This document shows, piece after piece, positions 35,704 through 48,502 of a stretch of DNA of 64,000 bases. Under the pieces are notes generated by a model that did no database searches, had not been told where the DNA came from, and saw only the letters and a program-made list of their open reading frames with translations. Within the stretch, counting starts at the first letter, position 1. Each line of letters opens with the position of its first letter. This DNA is from Adineta ricciae (Eukaryota > Rotifera > Eurotatoria > Adinetida > Adinetidae), in assembly GCA_905250025.1 (NCBI GenBank), contig CAJNOJ010000009.1, positions 806,001 through 870,000 on the forward strand, read 5' to 3'. The translations under genes and the position numbers were made by a program.

Positions 35704-36505
35704 TTAATTAGTAATTAGAAATTCGCTTAAATTTGATGTCGTAGAAAAACTTTCAAATTGTTCGAGATCAATTGATGATGAAATATTTGACGGGATCGTT
35801 ATATCAAGATTAGATATCGACGAATGATGTGAAATCTTTTGTTGATTTTGATTTCGATCTGTTTTAATTGTTTGACTATCAATACTTGTTAAATCTGATT
35901 CAATTACAGCTAGTCTATAGCAAAAGACACTGACGAGATCGTTTACAATTGCGATGAAGTTACTTGTTTTCTAATGGATTATTTTCGAATTTTTCAATTA
36001 AATTCCGAACACATATTGCTTGATCACCAAATGAAAGTGAATCCGTCTGATCGTATTCCGAACTATTTTCAATGTTTGTCAATGAAGAATTTATTTTCTC
36101 AGACTGCATCTCTTCATCGTTCGGAAACTTCCATTGAATCCCATATTTAACAGAAGATAACGACGTTTTATCTACCTGAATCACATTGACTATCGAACGT
36201 TTGCGAGTCAGACTCGTACTTGACGAAGTAACTTTGACTGCAACTTGACTGCGAGAAAGAAAACAAAACATAGTCCGACACTATGCGTTATCCAAACTCT
36301 CCTAGCGGAAATAACATTCTCACGTGCTTTGTTCGAACGGTAAACTCGCTTCTTCTCGTAGATGATTCATTTTCATTTGTGATCGATCGATCTCATGAAT
36401 GTAACTGACATCATTTTGATTCTTTCTCGCATGAATAATGGTCAGTATCATAAGACTAACAAAACCAATTGCTATTGAAAGACTACCAATCAATTCGATG
36501 ATCAT
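35704..36505 (-). CDS. Hypothetical single-pass membrane protein, 225 aa
   Basis: Three exons, 36505-36324, 36248-35964 and 35914-35704; frame closes at a TAA. The N-terminus is one hydrophobic helix (ELIGSLSIAIGFVSLMILTI) followed by a positive stop-transfer (HARKN), so the remaining 200 residues probably face the cytosol. They are polar, Ser/Asn/Asp-rich and contain no recognised domain. I do not recognise a family. It is tail-to-tail with the Gfo/Idh gene (78 bp between stops) and divergent from the next gene by about 395 bp. Confidence 0.55.
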
Positions 36506-36899
36506 TGTTCATACTATGACAAAATTTACTTGATATCTGCCTCTATTAAATTAAAATAAGATTGTTTATTTCATTTTGTATTGCTGTTGCCTAAGCAATT
36601 TCATATCTTTGAAAACGAAACAAAAAGAACGAATAGAATAGCCAGTACGAATGTATGGTCATGGTTCATTGAGTTGCTCGTTCAAGTGTTCTATAAGTTC
36701 AATTACTTCTCTTTTTGTCATACATGCATATATCTACAACAAAACTAAATCAAATTTCTCAAACGATCATCAAACAAGTGTCTCACTTTTCTTTTCACTA
36801 GTGACACGTACAGGTGAATCGAAAAATCAAGAAAAAAAAACAAACCATATCAATAATTATCATTTGTTTACTCATTCTATCAATCAGAACTAATTCACA

Positions 36900-38909
36900 A
36901 TGAATGATACTGTGGACAGTGTTTACCGTTTCGTTACCGATCAATCGTCAACAGCATACAGCAAAATGAATTCCTTCGTTTCGTCGTTACGTCGCCGTCT
37001 GGATAAGGTACTTACAGTTACCGCGCCTCCTAACTCCTTGCCGACGCATTCTTCGTCTGTAGCATCAAGAGATGGTGAGATTCTTTTGCTTAAAGATACT
37101 ATAACAGACGCTTACCTTATGCTTGCTATGATCGATAACGATAACAAAAATAGTATAAACGCTCATTATGAATTAAAAGAATGCTTGCATGCTGCTGAAA
37201 ATTTACAAAGGCAATCATGCTCGCCGACGACTGCACGTCGTTTTATTACTGAAATTCGCTCATTGATGTCTTTATCTCATTCAGATGAATACTATTCATC
37301 CAATCCCAAGTACGATCAGAATAGAAGACCGGAGAAAAATCTCAATGTTTATGATACATTGAGTAAGCACCGTCCGCTCGCAAGATCCAACCCCAATGTA
37401 CAAGATGTCAGCAAACCTGTTGAGACGGGTAAGCCCGCTCATATCCAAAGACATTCGCTTCGTAGCTCTATGCGTAATTTACTAAAACGTCGTACAATAA
37501 AAATTCCATCTAAAAAATTTCTAGGCCCATCTACTGATTCTCAAACGCCACACATATACGAATCACTTGATACACCGTCGCCCGATCTCACTCCACCACT
37601 CGATACGTCATCGTCAGCACCTGAACCGTCGTTCGCTGCGTCGCCAATAATCAAATCATCGTACTTACTCCCATCATCCATCGTGGTTCTCGATCATTTT
37701 ACGACAAATCTCTATTTAGTGGTGAATTCAACGTTAAATCAGCTATTAGTCGTGTTTGGATCAACGAAAATTCATACTATTAAATTATATGACACTAACG
37801 GAAGAAAAATTCACAATAATGATCTAATTCTACAATACAGATTCGAGGATCTACATGGATATAAATTACTATCGTCAGCACTAAACAATAACTCGGAAAA
37901 TCGTCTGATCGTCAATGAAATACGTGTGTACGTGACAGAATCATTAGATGAAACATCGTCAAATCAAACGCTCAAACAACGCTTATTATTTTTTGATCAA
38001 AATGGTCATTATATGTCAGCATCAAAACGTTTACCGATAACTAATGAATTGCTCTTTGTTGATGTCGATCGTTTATCGCCATCGATCTTTGCCTATGATG
38101 GTTTGAATCTTATAAATTTAGATCGAAATTGGTCGACGAATGTTGAGCACATCGATAGTATCGCTGCTGGTTCGAATTTTCTCGTTTGTTTACATACAAA
38201 AACGAATCAAATAAGTATTTACAATAGTCAAACAGGTTCATTTATATATCGCTGGTTAATATCAACAAAAAACATTCACCATCTCCAAACAGTTTCTTTG
38301 TGTGTATCTCGTCAAGATTTAATCTATGCTCTTGTATGGAATTGTGATGTTCATCCTGTAAATAATCTTGTTCTTGTGTTTGATCAAGAAGGACAATTAC
38401 GCCGAGAATATTATGTGCCAAATCGTATCATGCCAAATATGCATGGCTCATATACGTACGATATGACACTTGGTGGTGGTGGTGGCGGTGCTGCGGCGGC
38501 GGCGGTAGCCGCTCATCAAGCACCCAATCCATTTGCTAATTTGATCCGTCGTTCAACAACTAAACCAACTCCGCAAACATTGGCATGGATGCAACAACAA
38601 GCTATGTGGAATCCAAATGGTCAACACCATCCACATATGTGGCCAGCAAATAGTTCAGGCCATCAAAGATCGCCGATGCAGCCGATCTACCATCGAGGTA
38701 TGGGAAGATCTTATGAAATGTACCATCATTCTCAACAACAGCAACAGCACGACGATAATACTTTGTTTCATGCACGTTTTATTGCTATTACGGACGATGA
38801 TACATTGATTCTTTCGAATATTATCGATCTTGGTCTAGACGAAGAAACACAAGAAACAGCGGTTGTTAACGTTAGTCGAAAGATTTTATTTTTTCATATT
38901 GAGCCCTGA
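36900..38909 (+). CDS. Hypothetical intronless protein with N-terminal helical region and probable beta-propeller, 669 aa
   Basis: A single exon, unusual here. Residues about 1-130 are helical and resemble a MIT-like bundle in pattern only (LLLKDTITDAYLML...INAHYELKECLHAAENL). Residues 130-260 are Ser/Pro-rich linker. Residues about 260-525 have short beta blades with repeated hydrophobic-aromatic patterns (FLVCLHTKTNQISIYN, NLVLVFDQEGQLRREYYVPN) that look like NHL/WD-type propeller blades. A low-complexity insert of glycine then alanine runs lies near 527-542, followed by Gln/His-rich sequence. I do not recognise an ortholog. The first ATG is used; an acceptor-like sequence (ctatcaatcag) ends 12 nt before it. 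Confidence 0.65.
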   Translation: MNDTVDSVYRFVTDQSSTAYSKMNSFVSSLRRRLDKVLTVTAPPNSLPTHSSSVASRDGEILLLKDTITDAYLMLAMIDNDNKNSINAHYELKECLHAAENLQRQSCSPTTARRFITEIRSLMSLSHSDEYYSSNPKYDQNRRPEKNLNVYDTLSKHRPLARSNPNVQDVSKPVETGKPAHIQRHSLRSSMRNLLKRRTIKIPSKKFLGPSTDSQTPHIYESLDTPSPDLTPPLDTSSSAPEPSFAASPIIKSSYLLPSSIVVLDHFTTNLYLVVNSTLNQLLVVFGSTKIHTIKLYDTNGRKIHNNDLILQYRFEDLHGYKLLSSALNNNSENRLIVNEIRVYVTESLDETSSNQTLKQRLLFFDQNGHYMSASKRLPITNELLFVDVDRLSPSIFAYDGLNLINLDRNWSTNVEHIDSIAAGSNFLVCLHTKTNQISIYNSQTGSFIYRWLISTKNIHHLQTVSLCVSRQDLIYALVWNCDVHPVNNLVLVFDQEGQLRREYYVPNRIMPNMHGSYTYDMTLGGGGGGAAAAAVAAHQAPNPFANLIRRSTTKPTPQTLAWMQQQAMWNPNGQHHPHMWPANSSGHQRSPMQPIYHRGMGRSYEMYHHSQQQQQHDDNTLFHARFIAITDDDTLILSNIIDLGLDEETQETAVVNVSRKILFFHIEP

Positions 38910-40051
38910 ATTGATGTATATGCTTTCTTTTATCAATATTGCATGTAAAGATAAAACATAAAGAAAGGAAAACAAACAGCATGTTCGATCTGTCATCTGT
39001 ACACTTCCTTACAAAAGGAAATCTAAGAAGTACTCATTTTGAGTTCTGATTGTGATAGTTCTTACCCATGTACGAATATGTTCCTACAGGATCCAAAATA
39101 TTCTAGAGTATTGATAGCATCATTATAATTAATGAAATATCTATCAACGAAAAGTGTTCGATTGATTTCTTACGAACCCAAACTTGTCTCGTGATTCACG
39201 ATAATAGAAAAATATCGTAAGAAGATCAACTGTTTAGTTCTTTGAATCTAATTTCGAAAGAAACGTTGATCTCATTGGGGAGATATTTAGTACAGGGAAA
39301 AGTTCGAGCATGTTGAAGTTTTCGCAATCATCAAAACGACAAATCTCGTGTGAGTGATTGTTAGTTTGATGAGCATCACCGTTGAATGCTACGCAAGTTT
39401 AACACACAGATCAAAAGACATCGATTTAATCTGAATTGTGTGAAACGTATGGCATTACTGTGATTATTGTCACATATTCACCTGTTTTCTTTTCTTTTTC
39501 AATTGAATCATAGTTCAAAACATTTCTTTTCGCACTCTCCTCTGACACCTAAATGCTCACATATTCAATAAATACCAATCTTTACTACTACGACGACATT
39601 TTCTCGTCAGAATTGAAAGTCAATCGATTGTGAACTCGAATAGAACGCTCATTCTGCTTGTCTCTACGAAAAGTTCATTTCCGCTTGGTCAACGATCCGA
39701 TGTCTTCACTGCACAACTAATATGCTCATTGTCGAAAGCAATAAAGTTAGGATATTCTTGTTTATATGATGGTAAAATGAGCTATGTTTGGGTCACAGAT
39801 GGGTGTTATTCGTTCTGAAGGACATTAAAAGGCTATCTGACACCTTCGCATTTTTTGACACCTTTCTCTTGGTTGATCACCGGCTCAGCACATTCTGATT
39901 TTTATGTTTAACATTTATGACCAAGAGAAAAGGAGGGAGAGAGAGAGGAAAATGTAAGAAATTCATTCTTATTGATCAGTAAAAGAAGAAAGAGAAAACG
40001 AAAACAATCGTTTGATTTAAAAGGAGCATGTATGTGACATACTCAGGTCAA
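38910..40051. other. Intergenic, 1.1 kb
   Basis: Between the intronless hypothetical gene and the Wnt gene, same strand. AT-rich; no supported gene, structured RNA or repeat. Confidence 0.5.
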
Positions 40052-41213
40052 ATGAATAACATGTCAACATTGATTATCTTCTTCTCGTTGATCGTTCTTA
40101 TCCAAGCAAAAACATTACCAAGTGATTTTATGTAAGTAATCATCCATGATATTCTACTCCAAACATATGAGACGTCGTTTCTACAGGTTATTGGGTCTAA
40201 CGCCAATTACTCCATTAATCAATGGTCTGCCATGTCAAGCATATCGTCCGTTTCTTGGAGAGAATACTGATTATCTATGTTCAAAAGTTCCTCATTTACA
40301 TCAGATCCTTTACCAATCGAATCTTGAAAGTCGCGAACGATGTCGATACCATTTTCGCGACCATCCATGGGGTTGTCAACTGAGTTCAAAACTTGTCCCA
40401 TTAAGAAGATTTCTACGGCAAGGTAAGCGTTATCTTTCTAATTTTCTTCTCATTAATAATCTTTCGTTGAAAATAGCATCAAAAGAAGCGTCATTTTACA
40501 CGACATTAACCAGTGCAACGCTAACATTAAACTTAATCAATGCATGTATTAGAGGTCAAATTAATGATACCGATTGTTTATGTTCGAAACCCGGACAATT
40601 ATGTCAAATAGATTCAAAGATTGCTTTTCAACTATCTCATTTAATCACTGATGGAATGAACATGACGAAAACTTTCCAGCAGAAGTTTCTGTTTCAATTA
40701 AATCAAGCTAACAAAGAACTCGGCCGAAAAGTAAATAACCTTTTGCTTGTATGAATGTTTCAGACGAAATTCTTGGTTTAGATCGTGCAATCACTGATGA
40801 AAAAAGAATGTCGTTGCCATGGTGTCAGTGGCTCATGTGAATTACAAATCTGTCGATTACATCCAGCGAAATTAGATGACATGAGTAGTGAAATCTATTT
40901 GAATGCATATCAAAATGCTCGTTACATGGAATCGAGTGAATTTCTGGCATTGAACGAAAGAACTCAACTATTTTATGCACGGAAATCAATAAACTACTGT
41001 CGTTCCAACTCATTTATTGATTATCAAGGTATAACACAAGGACGAGAATGTTTTAGTAATGACGGATGTGAACAAGTGTGCTGTCACCACGGCTATGAAG
41101 TCATCACTGAAATGAAATCGATTGCAAATTGCCATTGCTACTTTTCATGGAACATCGTCAATGTTCAATGTCAACCATGTGAGAAAAAGATAACGAAAAT
41201 GATCTGTACTTAA
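40052..41213 (+). CDS. Divergent Wnt ligand, 333 aa
   Basis: Four exons, 40052-40131, 40187-40422, 40477-40730 and 40782-41213; frame closes. A signal peptide (STLIIFFSLIVLIQA) is followed by the Wnt N-terminal domain: CRYHFRDHPWGC corresponds to the CQxQFRxxRWNC block, and SKEASFYTTLTSATLTLNL to the REAAFVYAI block. The acylation site is intact: CRCHGVSGSC, with the serine that Porcupine palmitoleoylates. The C-terminal cysteine-knot is present (GRECFSNDGCEQVCC and NCHCYFSW), although CCGRGY is replaced by CCHHGY. It is secreted and acts through Frizzled receptors. Sequence is too divergent for assignment to a Wnt subfamily. Start is the first ATG of the exon; the second, at 40061, is equally possible. 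Confidence 0.9.
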
Positions 41214-43186
41214 CGAATGTTTGTTTTCATGTAAATAAGTCTTATTAGTTCGAGGAATCTTCGCATTGTTTTCTTTTAGAAATAAATATCTATTATTTCA
41301 TCTGACATCAGATAGATTATCGACATATAAAAGATGTCTTTCCCTCTAAGATTTTTATCGGTTATTGCTCGAAAGACGTCATCTTGAGACATTAGGTAAT
41401 CATCAGAAACATATTGCGAGATTATAAACTAATAATCCGAGTGTTTCACGCATATATTAATGAAAGATTTGTACTCACCGAGATACGTTTCATCTTCTGA
41501 CGAAAATATCAAATCTATTCAAAGCCAACGAAGCGGTTAAACGTTTTAACAATATGACTAATTTATTAACTATAAATACAAGTGCATCTGTCTGGCAATC
41601 AAATAAATATCTCTCAATAAATAAAACCTGATGTTTTACCAATTCGACAGGAAAAACAACAATCGCATTCAGATTGGATCGCTTTGCAAAAAAAAGAAAA
41701 TTTTATTTGTTAAACTAATCAATAACCCAAATGCAATCATCTTCAGGCGAGAAAATGTAATCAAACCCATATCCATAATCAATTTATTTGCTGTTTTCAA
41801 TCATTGTTCAAACAACAATTCAATGCCCGTTAGACAAATAGTTCTTCTATAATAGGAAAAAAAACGATCCCTTTATTCTTTTCATCGCATCATATATACT
41901 TTCTCTTGAACAAAGGCGAAATCTATTTCTGTATACACATCAATGGGACAAAATGAAAGAGATTTTTTCAAGATGAATTCAATTTGACGAAATCGTCAGA
42001 AAAAAAAACACTTCAATTGTCGATTATAAGATATAATAAAAAAAAACAAAAGAATCATCTTGACTTTCATAGTAAATACATATTCTTACATCCTGACATA
42101 TTTTCCTTTCTCCGATTCAAGTCATTTCTCATAATGCCCCATCTGCAGTGCGAAATTCAAACAGAAAAAACTTCATGTATAACGAGTTATTCTTTTCTTC
42201 TGCAGATATTTCCTTTGAATCCGCTCATTTAATATCCAATTTCCATAATTAATAAGCCTGATGAATATGAGAGAGAAAGAGAAACACAGGAGAATGAGTA
42301 CGAACAACTGATGTCAGTCGTCAGCTTTTCTCGAACAAATTTTTCTAGTAAAAAAACGATTATAGAATTCAAAAGTTGCTTTTTTTCTTTTGCTTAATAA
42401 ACAATTTAAAACAAAAGATAAATAATGATCAGAAAGGCTTAAAAAGAGAAGAAAAGACAAGACCTCGAAAAATGAAATGAATTATATGTTAGATATGAAT
42501 AAATTGCGCATGTCTGATAGCGATTATTAACTACTCTATGATCGGTAAATTACATACTAAACAACCGAGGCGGCGTCAGTTAGAACGGTAATATAAGCAT
42601 GATTAGTGAGGATGAGTTACTCAAGTATCTCATTTGCTTACCAATAACAGAACACAGATAAAAGTAAAGAGATCGTATTATTTCTGCTGAATTTTCTCAC
42701 TTTTTTCCTCGTTCTTTTTTAGATTTTTGTTTGGTCTTGGTTTTGTTCCTCTTCTTTTCTCTTCCTCTTCTCCTTCGTGGTTCTTACACGTCTATGTGCG
42801 CGACCAAGCGAGTGTGATTGTTGTGCTCATGCAGAACAACGACGGACGAGAAAGAAAAAGAAGAAGAGATGAGAGAGAGAGAGAGAGAGAGAGAAGGAGA
42901 GAGAAAGTCGATCGCCGTCTCTTATTATCATCATTGCCGCTCGTTTGACTGTCTCTAGCATCGAGAAGTTTACTCATTTCTCTTGTTTAGCAGACCAATA
43001 TGCATCTCATCATCAATGCTGGGAACGATTTTCTCACAAAGATCTTCTAACTAGGCTCATTTGACTTGAAACGTGATTGTAGAAGTAACACCGTAAGCGA
43101 GAACGAGTGAGAGTGAGAGAGCGAGCTAGCGAACGACACCGAGCATATGTGTGTGTATATATGTTTACGCGAGTTGCCAATCGTCG
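41214..43186. other. Intergenic, about 2 kb
   Basis: Region between the Wnt and glutamate receptor genes. It has many A/T runs and a (GA)n tract at about 42871-42897. Two low-complexity open frames (near 41631 and 42727) follow from A-rich and CT-rich sequence and are not credible genes. It should contain the mGluR promoter. Confidence 0.5.
42871..42897. repeat. (GA)n microsatellite
   Basis: Uninterrupted GA dinucleotide run inside the putative mGluR upstream region. Similar shorter GA/CT runs are at about 20611-20630 and 24540-24556. Confidence 0.85.
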
Positions 43187-46100
43187 ATGCTCGTCGTCTC
43201 ATTGTCACGTATAGTGTTGTTATTAATCGTTCTGATATTGATTACATTTCTAACTGACAATGGCAATTGTAATCACGATGATCATAGTCGAACGTATATT
43301 CATCACTATTATCCACCACAATTTCGCGCTTCACATAGTCCATCTTACGATTTTATCTATATCCCAGGTGGGTGTAAATCAAACTTTGAATTTTATTTGC
43401 TCAATCTATTCAATTCTAGGTGACATTATTCTTGGCGGTTTTTTTCCTATTCATCAACCACCGTCGAATGAATTCGGTAGTAATCAATGTGCTGCCATTA
43501 AACGTGAACGCGGAATCCAACGTCTTGAAGCAATGATGTTTGCATTAGATGTGATCAATAACCGATCAGGCTATTTAATGTCGTCAATATTGAATAAGTA
43601 TCAGATTCGATTCGGTGCACTGATTTATGATTCATGTGACTATGAATCGTATGCTGTTGAACGTGCACTCAACATGCTATTACCTTCACTTGATCATTGC
43701 ATGCCAATAGCTGCACAGAATCCATCGGCATTTGTGGCTGGTGTTATCGGCAGTGCATCAAGTATTGTGTCGATGGCTATAGCAGATATTCTTCGTTTAG
43801 CAGAAGTATGCTATTTTAGTTGCTTTTTTTCTAACACGAAAGAAAGAAGAAAAACGACGTTCTTTTACAGTCAATTAAACAAAGATACAAAAATCCTTAG
43901 AAAATTTTTCCTGCTTGAAATATTCTAATACAAACTCGAACGTGATAATCCTCGTAGATATAAGCATGAAAATGACACGTTCCCTATTGAACAAATGAGT
44001 TGCCTTTGTATCGAACTTCTTTTATGTCGAAAGATTCTGATCATTAAAAAACTTGCATCTGTATCTTTTCTTCTATTCAATAGATTCCACAAATATCGTA
44101 TGCATCAACAAGTACAGATCTAAGTCAAAAGCCCCGTTTTCAATATTTCTCGCGCGTTGTTCCACCTGATACGTATCAAGCTGAAGCTGTTAGTAATCTG
44201 AAAAGATCTTTTTCTCTTTCTCATTTCCATCTCATGACATTTTTTTTGTCGTACACTCTAGGTGGTTAGCATTATTCAGTTTCTCAATTGGACGTACGTT
44301 GCAGTTGTTAAAGAATCGGGCTCCTACGGCGAACGTCTAACGGATGACTTTAAGTCAAAATTAAAGAATAAAAGTAGCCAGGTTTTTCGTTAATTCCATC
44401 GTAAAACGTCTCTGTCGTCTTGTTCCTAGCTATTTGTATCGCTGGTGAATTGTCAGTAAATAACAAAGATCTGAATTCCTATGTTCGCGTAATTCGAGAA
44501 CTGTATGAAGATGAAAAGTATCGTTCGGTGGTTGGTGTCATTGTTTTTGCACAAGAAGATTCTGTTAGGTGAGAATAAAGAGAGAACGTCGACTCAAGTT
44601 TCATTCCGTTGATATGCTTTAGACAAATTCTCAATCAAACATCATCGAGAGATGAATTATATGGCCGATGGGTTTTTCTCGGCACCGATGGGTGGGGAAA
44701 GAAGAGATATCCGGTGGAAAATTTCGGCATTGCTGCTATTAATTCCATTACAATTGCACCAAAACTGTATTTGATACCAGGTATAAAGAAGAAAACGCGA
44801 AGGCGTAATTGAAATTGAATTTTTCCTCAATCAATAGAGTTTGATGCATATTTTACCAATCTGATTCCGTCTAAAAACACACGAAATCCCTGGTTTCAAG
44901 AATATTGGGAAGAAACATACAAATGTAAATTTCCTGACACGCCGAGAACACTATTTAATCGAAATTTTACTCGACTATGCACAGGTTGATTCTCATCATT
45001 CATGAATGTATTTTTCCATGATTAAATTTTAGATACTGATCATACGCATGCGAATCTATCGGTTCCATACACCCAAGAAGGTTATGTTCATTATGTTGTT
45101 GACTCTGTTTTCACACTTGTCATTGCGATACAAAAATTAATCGAAGACAAATGTCTGCATTCGTTGCACGATAAACTATTATGTGACGAATTCTTTCCTT
45201 TCGATGGTACGAAACTGCTGATTTTGCTGCGAAATACAACCTTTCGAAATGGTAAGCAATAACCCGTTCATTGGGAATTTGCTGCACAATGAATTTGTAC
45301 TTAGAATTATCGAAGCGTATTATCAAGTTCACGACCGATGGAGATGGTATTGGTACCTATGATATATTTCAATATCAAATGCTTGATTCATCTGATCGAC
45401 ATGATTATTTAACTATTGGAGAATTCACTGATAGTGATCAAAGTAACGAGAGGTAAAATGCATAGAATAGCATGACAAACTGATTAGAGATATCTCCGTC
45501 ATTGTCAATTCTCTGCGGAAGTCTGTTTACATTGACGAAGAATATCATAGTTCAAGGAAAGCTAATCATAAACATAGTATATTTGAAAACATGCAATCAC
45601 ATACCCATAATCAGCTAACGAAAAAAGAAAGAACGGATTGTAATACAATCTGTAGATTTGTCATTTGAAACAAACAAACAAAGATGTTAATTATCTTGTC
45701 AAGAAACGAGGAACATTTTTGAAATCCGGCTTTGTTCTAGAGAAAAGCCGCGCTTTTTTCCAAGTTTAATAGATCGGATAAGTTATTTCCTTTGCTATGA
45801 GTGTTCCTATGAGTACACCTTGTGACAATGTTCTATTAATTACTAAATTCATTCACATTGCATGTTATGTATGAAGAATCTAATAAAAATTTGTTCTTTA
45901 TCTCGGAATAAATCTGATTATATCTGCAAATTAGATATTTAGAAAAAATGTGACTTAATCATTTTCACGCAAAGTTAATTGATACTCAGCGAAGCGGAGA
46001 CAAATCAATGTAGGAAGGTACCTGGTCATCAAACGACAAATGAATTGTGCAACTGTTCAGATGATAGCATTTCGGACTGACTATTGGCCAAAAGAAGAAA

Positions 46101-47784
46101 CGCATTAAACACCTTCTTTTTTTTCCCTTTTCATAGAGTGCGCATCAATGTTCAGTCATTAAAATGGGTTGAATATGACCATGGATCATCCCAATGGACA
46201 GATATTTCTGTTACACCACGATCGTTTTGTAGTAAACCTTGTCATCCTGGTGAAATTCGTACGAATATAGATTCACAGCAATGTTGCTGGACATGTCGAG
46301 CATGTGAAACGTTTAGTATAGCCATAAATGAAACAGCATGTCAAGCTTGTCCAGAAAAAGAAGTGCCCAATGTCGACTCGACGAAATGTATAGTCATACC
46401 CGAAGAATATTTATCACCGCGTGATATTATTGCATGGCCAGCATTGGTTCTTAGTTGTATTGGCCTATTAATGGCCATTTATACTGTTGTTATTTTCATA
46501 CGGTTTGCTCAAACACCAGTTATAAAAGCATCCTCACGTGAATTAAGTTTTTTTCTTTTATTTGGTATCTGTTGCTGTCACCTTTGTACATGGCCTTTGA
46601 TTCTCAAACCACATGCTATTACATGTCTTTTCATACGTCTTGGCGTTGGATTAAGTTTAACTATATGTCTAGCTGCACTACTGACGAAAACCAATCGTTT
46701 AGCACGAATATTTAATAACAGTCAACGTTTAACTCAACCATCCTGTTTATCACCTCGATCACAACTAGGTATTTGCGGTGGTATAGTTAGTGCACAATTA
46801 ATAAGTGTACTACTATGGATAATCATATCTCGGCCATACACACGTATTAAATCCGAACAGAAACATAATCAAAAACGTTCGATTTTAGTATGTCAAACTA
46901 ATAATGAATATATTGTATGTTCATTGATTTATAATATGATCTTGGGTATATATTGTACATTATATGCGATTAAAACACGACATATTCCAGAAAATTTCAA
47001 TGAAGCAAAACATATTGGTTTTGCCATGTACTCCGTTTGTATCATATGGTTAGCATTCATAGCAATCTTCTTTGGTCTTCGAAGTAGTGACAATTGGTTT
47101 CGGGTAAGTGTGAGATTTTGATTCATCTACGTGAGTTTTATTTCATTCGTTTAGATTCAATTGGTAACTCTGGCTATTTGTCTTAGTTTATCCGCGACTG
47201 TCATACTTTTATGTTTATTTGCACCAAAATTATATATTGTTTTATTCAATCCGTCCAAGAATATTCACGTGAAATTTAAGACAACACTATCCACTCCACA
47301 AACATCGATTGAACGTCCGAGCACAAGTAATAATCAAGAAGAACTTTCGACCACAGCTGCAATGAACCATCGTCGTCGTCGACACACATCATCTGACTAC
47401 ACAACCGAAGTGTCATTATTTAATTCGAAATCAGATAGTTGGGCACTAAATTTAAATGACGAGACAACGCAAACAGCAAGTATTAGTGGCGGTAGTTCAT
47501 TTCTAAACGATGCATGTACAGATGCTGAACGACAACAACAACGTCATTATACATCTACACACGATAATGAAACAACTGATCTTTTGTCAACATCTAAACA
47601 ACGAACTAATTCCAATTATTTACAACATACTCCATTGAAGCCGACATCGTCAAATTTAGTATCGGCAGCTGAAAATCCATGGAAGAAATTGAGTAATGTC
47701 CGATACAAACTTGATGGAAATGATGTTAGTCAACAGAACTCACATTACCATCATGTTCATGCGCAGCATATCAGTTTTGTTTGA
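43187..47784 (+). CDS. Metabotropic glutamate receptor (class C GPCR), 1063 aa
   Basis: Eleven exons: 43187-43367, 43420-43805, 44085-44189, 44262-44373, 44430-44568, 44623-44780, 44838-44984, 45033-45251, 45305-45452, 46137-47103, 47155-47784; frame closes exactly. Signal peptide, then a Venus-flytrap domain with mGluR glutamate-site blocks intact: GSASSIVSMAIADILRL, IPQISYASTSTDLS, ESGSYGE and GTDGWG. The cysteine-rich domain (FCSKPCHPGEIR, CCWTCRACE) and seven helices follow (VIKASSRELSFFLLFGI, NFNEAKHIGFAMYSVCIIWLAF). The tail is Ser/Thr-rich. It couples to G proteins at synapses. One intron (45453-46136, 684 nt) is about ten times the usual length. The mGluR group cannot be fixed by eye. 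Confidence 0.93.
45453..46136 (+). other. Unusually long intron (684 nt) of the mGluR gene
   Basis: Donor gtaaaatg at 45453 and acceptor tcatag at 46136. Other introns of the gene are 48-60 nt, except intron 2 (279 nt). No open frame or structured RNA recognised inside. Confidence 0.7.
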
Positions 47785-48202
47785 ATCGGTTCTTCTTTTG
47801 TTCGAATATTAGATGTTTTTATTTTGTCATTAAAAAATAAATAAATTATATACACATATAGATTTACATATTTTCGTTTCTTCTCTATCGCATCCATGAC
47901 TTAAAGAACATTTTATTCAAGTTTAATACCTATCGATCTTATTCCACTATCACTGAGAAAGATAGTTTTCTATTGGCGACTTCGAGCGACATCTATTTAC
48001 CATATTTATATATTTCGCATAGCATTCATTGTTGAAAAGCAAGTTTTAGACGTCTTATTTGTTTTTTTTTATTTTTCAAGTAATAAATCAAGACTATAGG
48101 CTGTTACTTTTCAGAATAATAAACATATATTTTACTCGAATACGATTGGAGAATCGAGTTCACACTTGATTTATTTCTTCACAAACTATATTTGTCAATT
48201 GA

Positions 48203-48502
48203 ATGCCCGAAAGTCTTGCACGCAAACGCTTGACTTCTATTGCTAAAAACGTTGCCACGTGTTCAACTCAAGTAAGATTTCTTATCTAAAATCCATTCGA
48301 CATCATCTTTATTTTTTGCTATTTTCCTCCATAAAGGCCTCGGTATACGCCGCTTGTGTGATTAATCATACTGACTTGAAAAAAGATTCTTGTCTGAAAG
48401 AATTTCTTGCGTTAAAAGATTGTGTACAAAAAGCAGTAAGATTGTTGTTTGATATGTTAGCGACTCATAACATCGTTCGTTTAGGCATTGAAAAATGGTT
48501 AA
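48203..48502 (+). CDS. NDUFAF8: NDUFAF8-like twin CX9C protein (complex I assembly), 61 aa
   Basis: Three exons, 48203-48271, 48337-48435 and 48485-48502. The protein carries a twin CX9C motif: C-STQASVYAA-C and C-LKEFLALKD-C, followed by VQKAALKNG. Position and spacing fit NDUFAF8 (C17orf89; human ...CGAEAAAYGRC...CAREFEALRSC), an intermembrane-space partner of NDUFAF5 in complex I assembly. Length agrees (human 74 aa). The last exon is only 18 nt, and its stop overlaps the EMC7 start by 8 nt in another frame. Other small CHCH proteins are possible, but the KEFLALKDC block argues for NDUFAF8. Confidence 0.75.
48470..48502 (+). promoter_or_regulatory. Splice acceptor apparently serving both NDUFAF8 exon 3 and the EMC7 5' end
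   Basis: The sequence cgtttag ends at 48484. Cis-splicing to it gives the NDUFAF8 C-terminus. The same acceptor sits 10 nt before the EMC7 ATG (48495), with no other acceptor or obvious promoter gap between the genes. Confidence 0.5.

Noticed and set aside
42727-42948. Arg/Glu-rich open frame upstream of the glutamate receptor gene
   Set aside because: Produced by the (GA)n microsatellite and AG-rich flanks.
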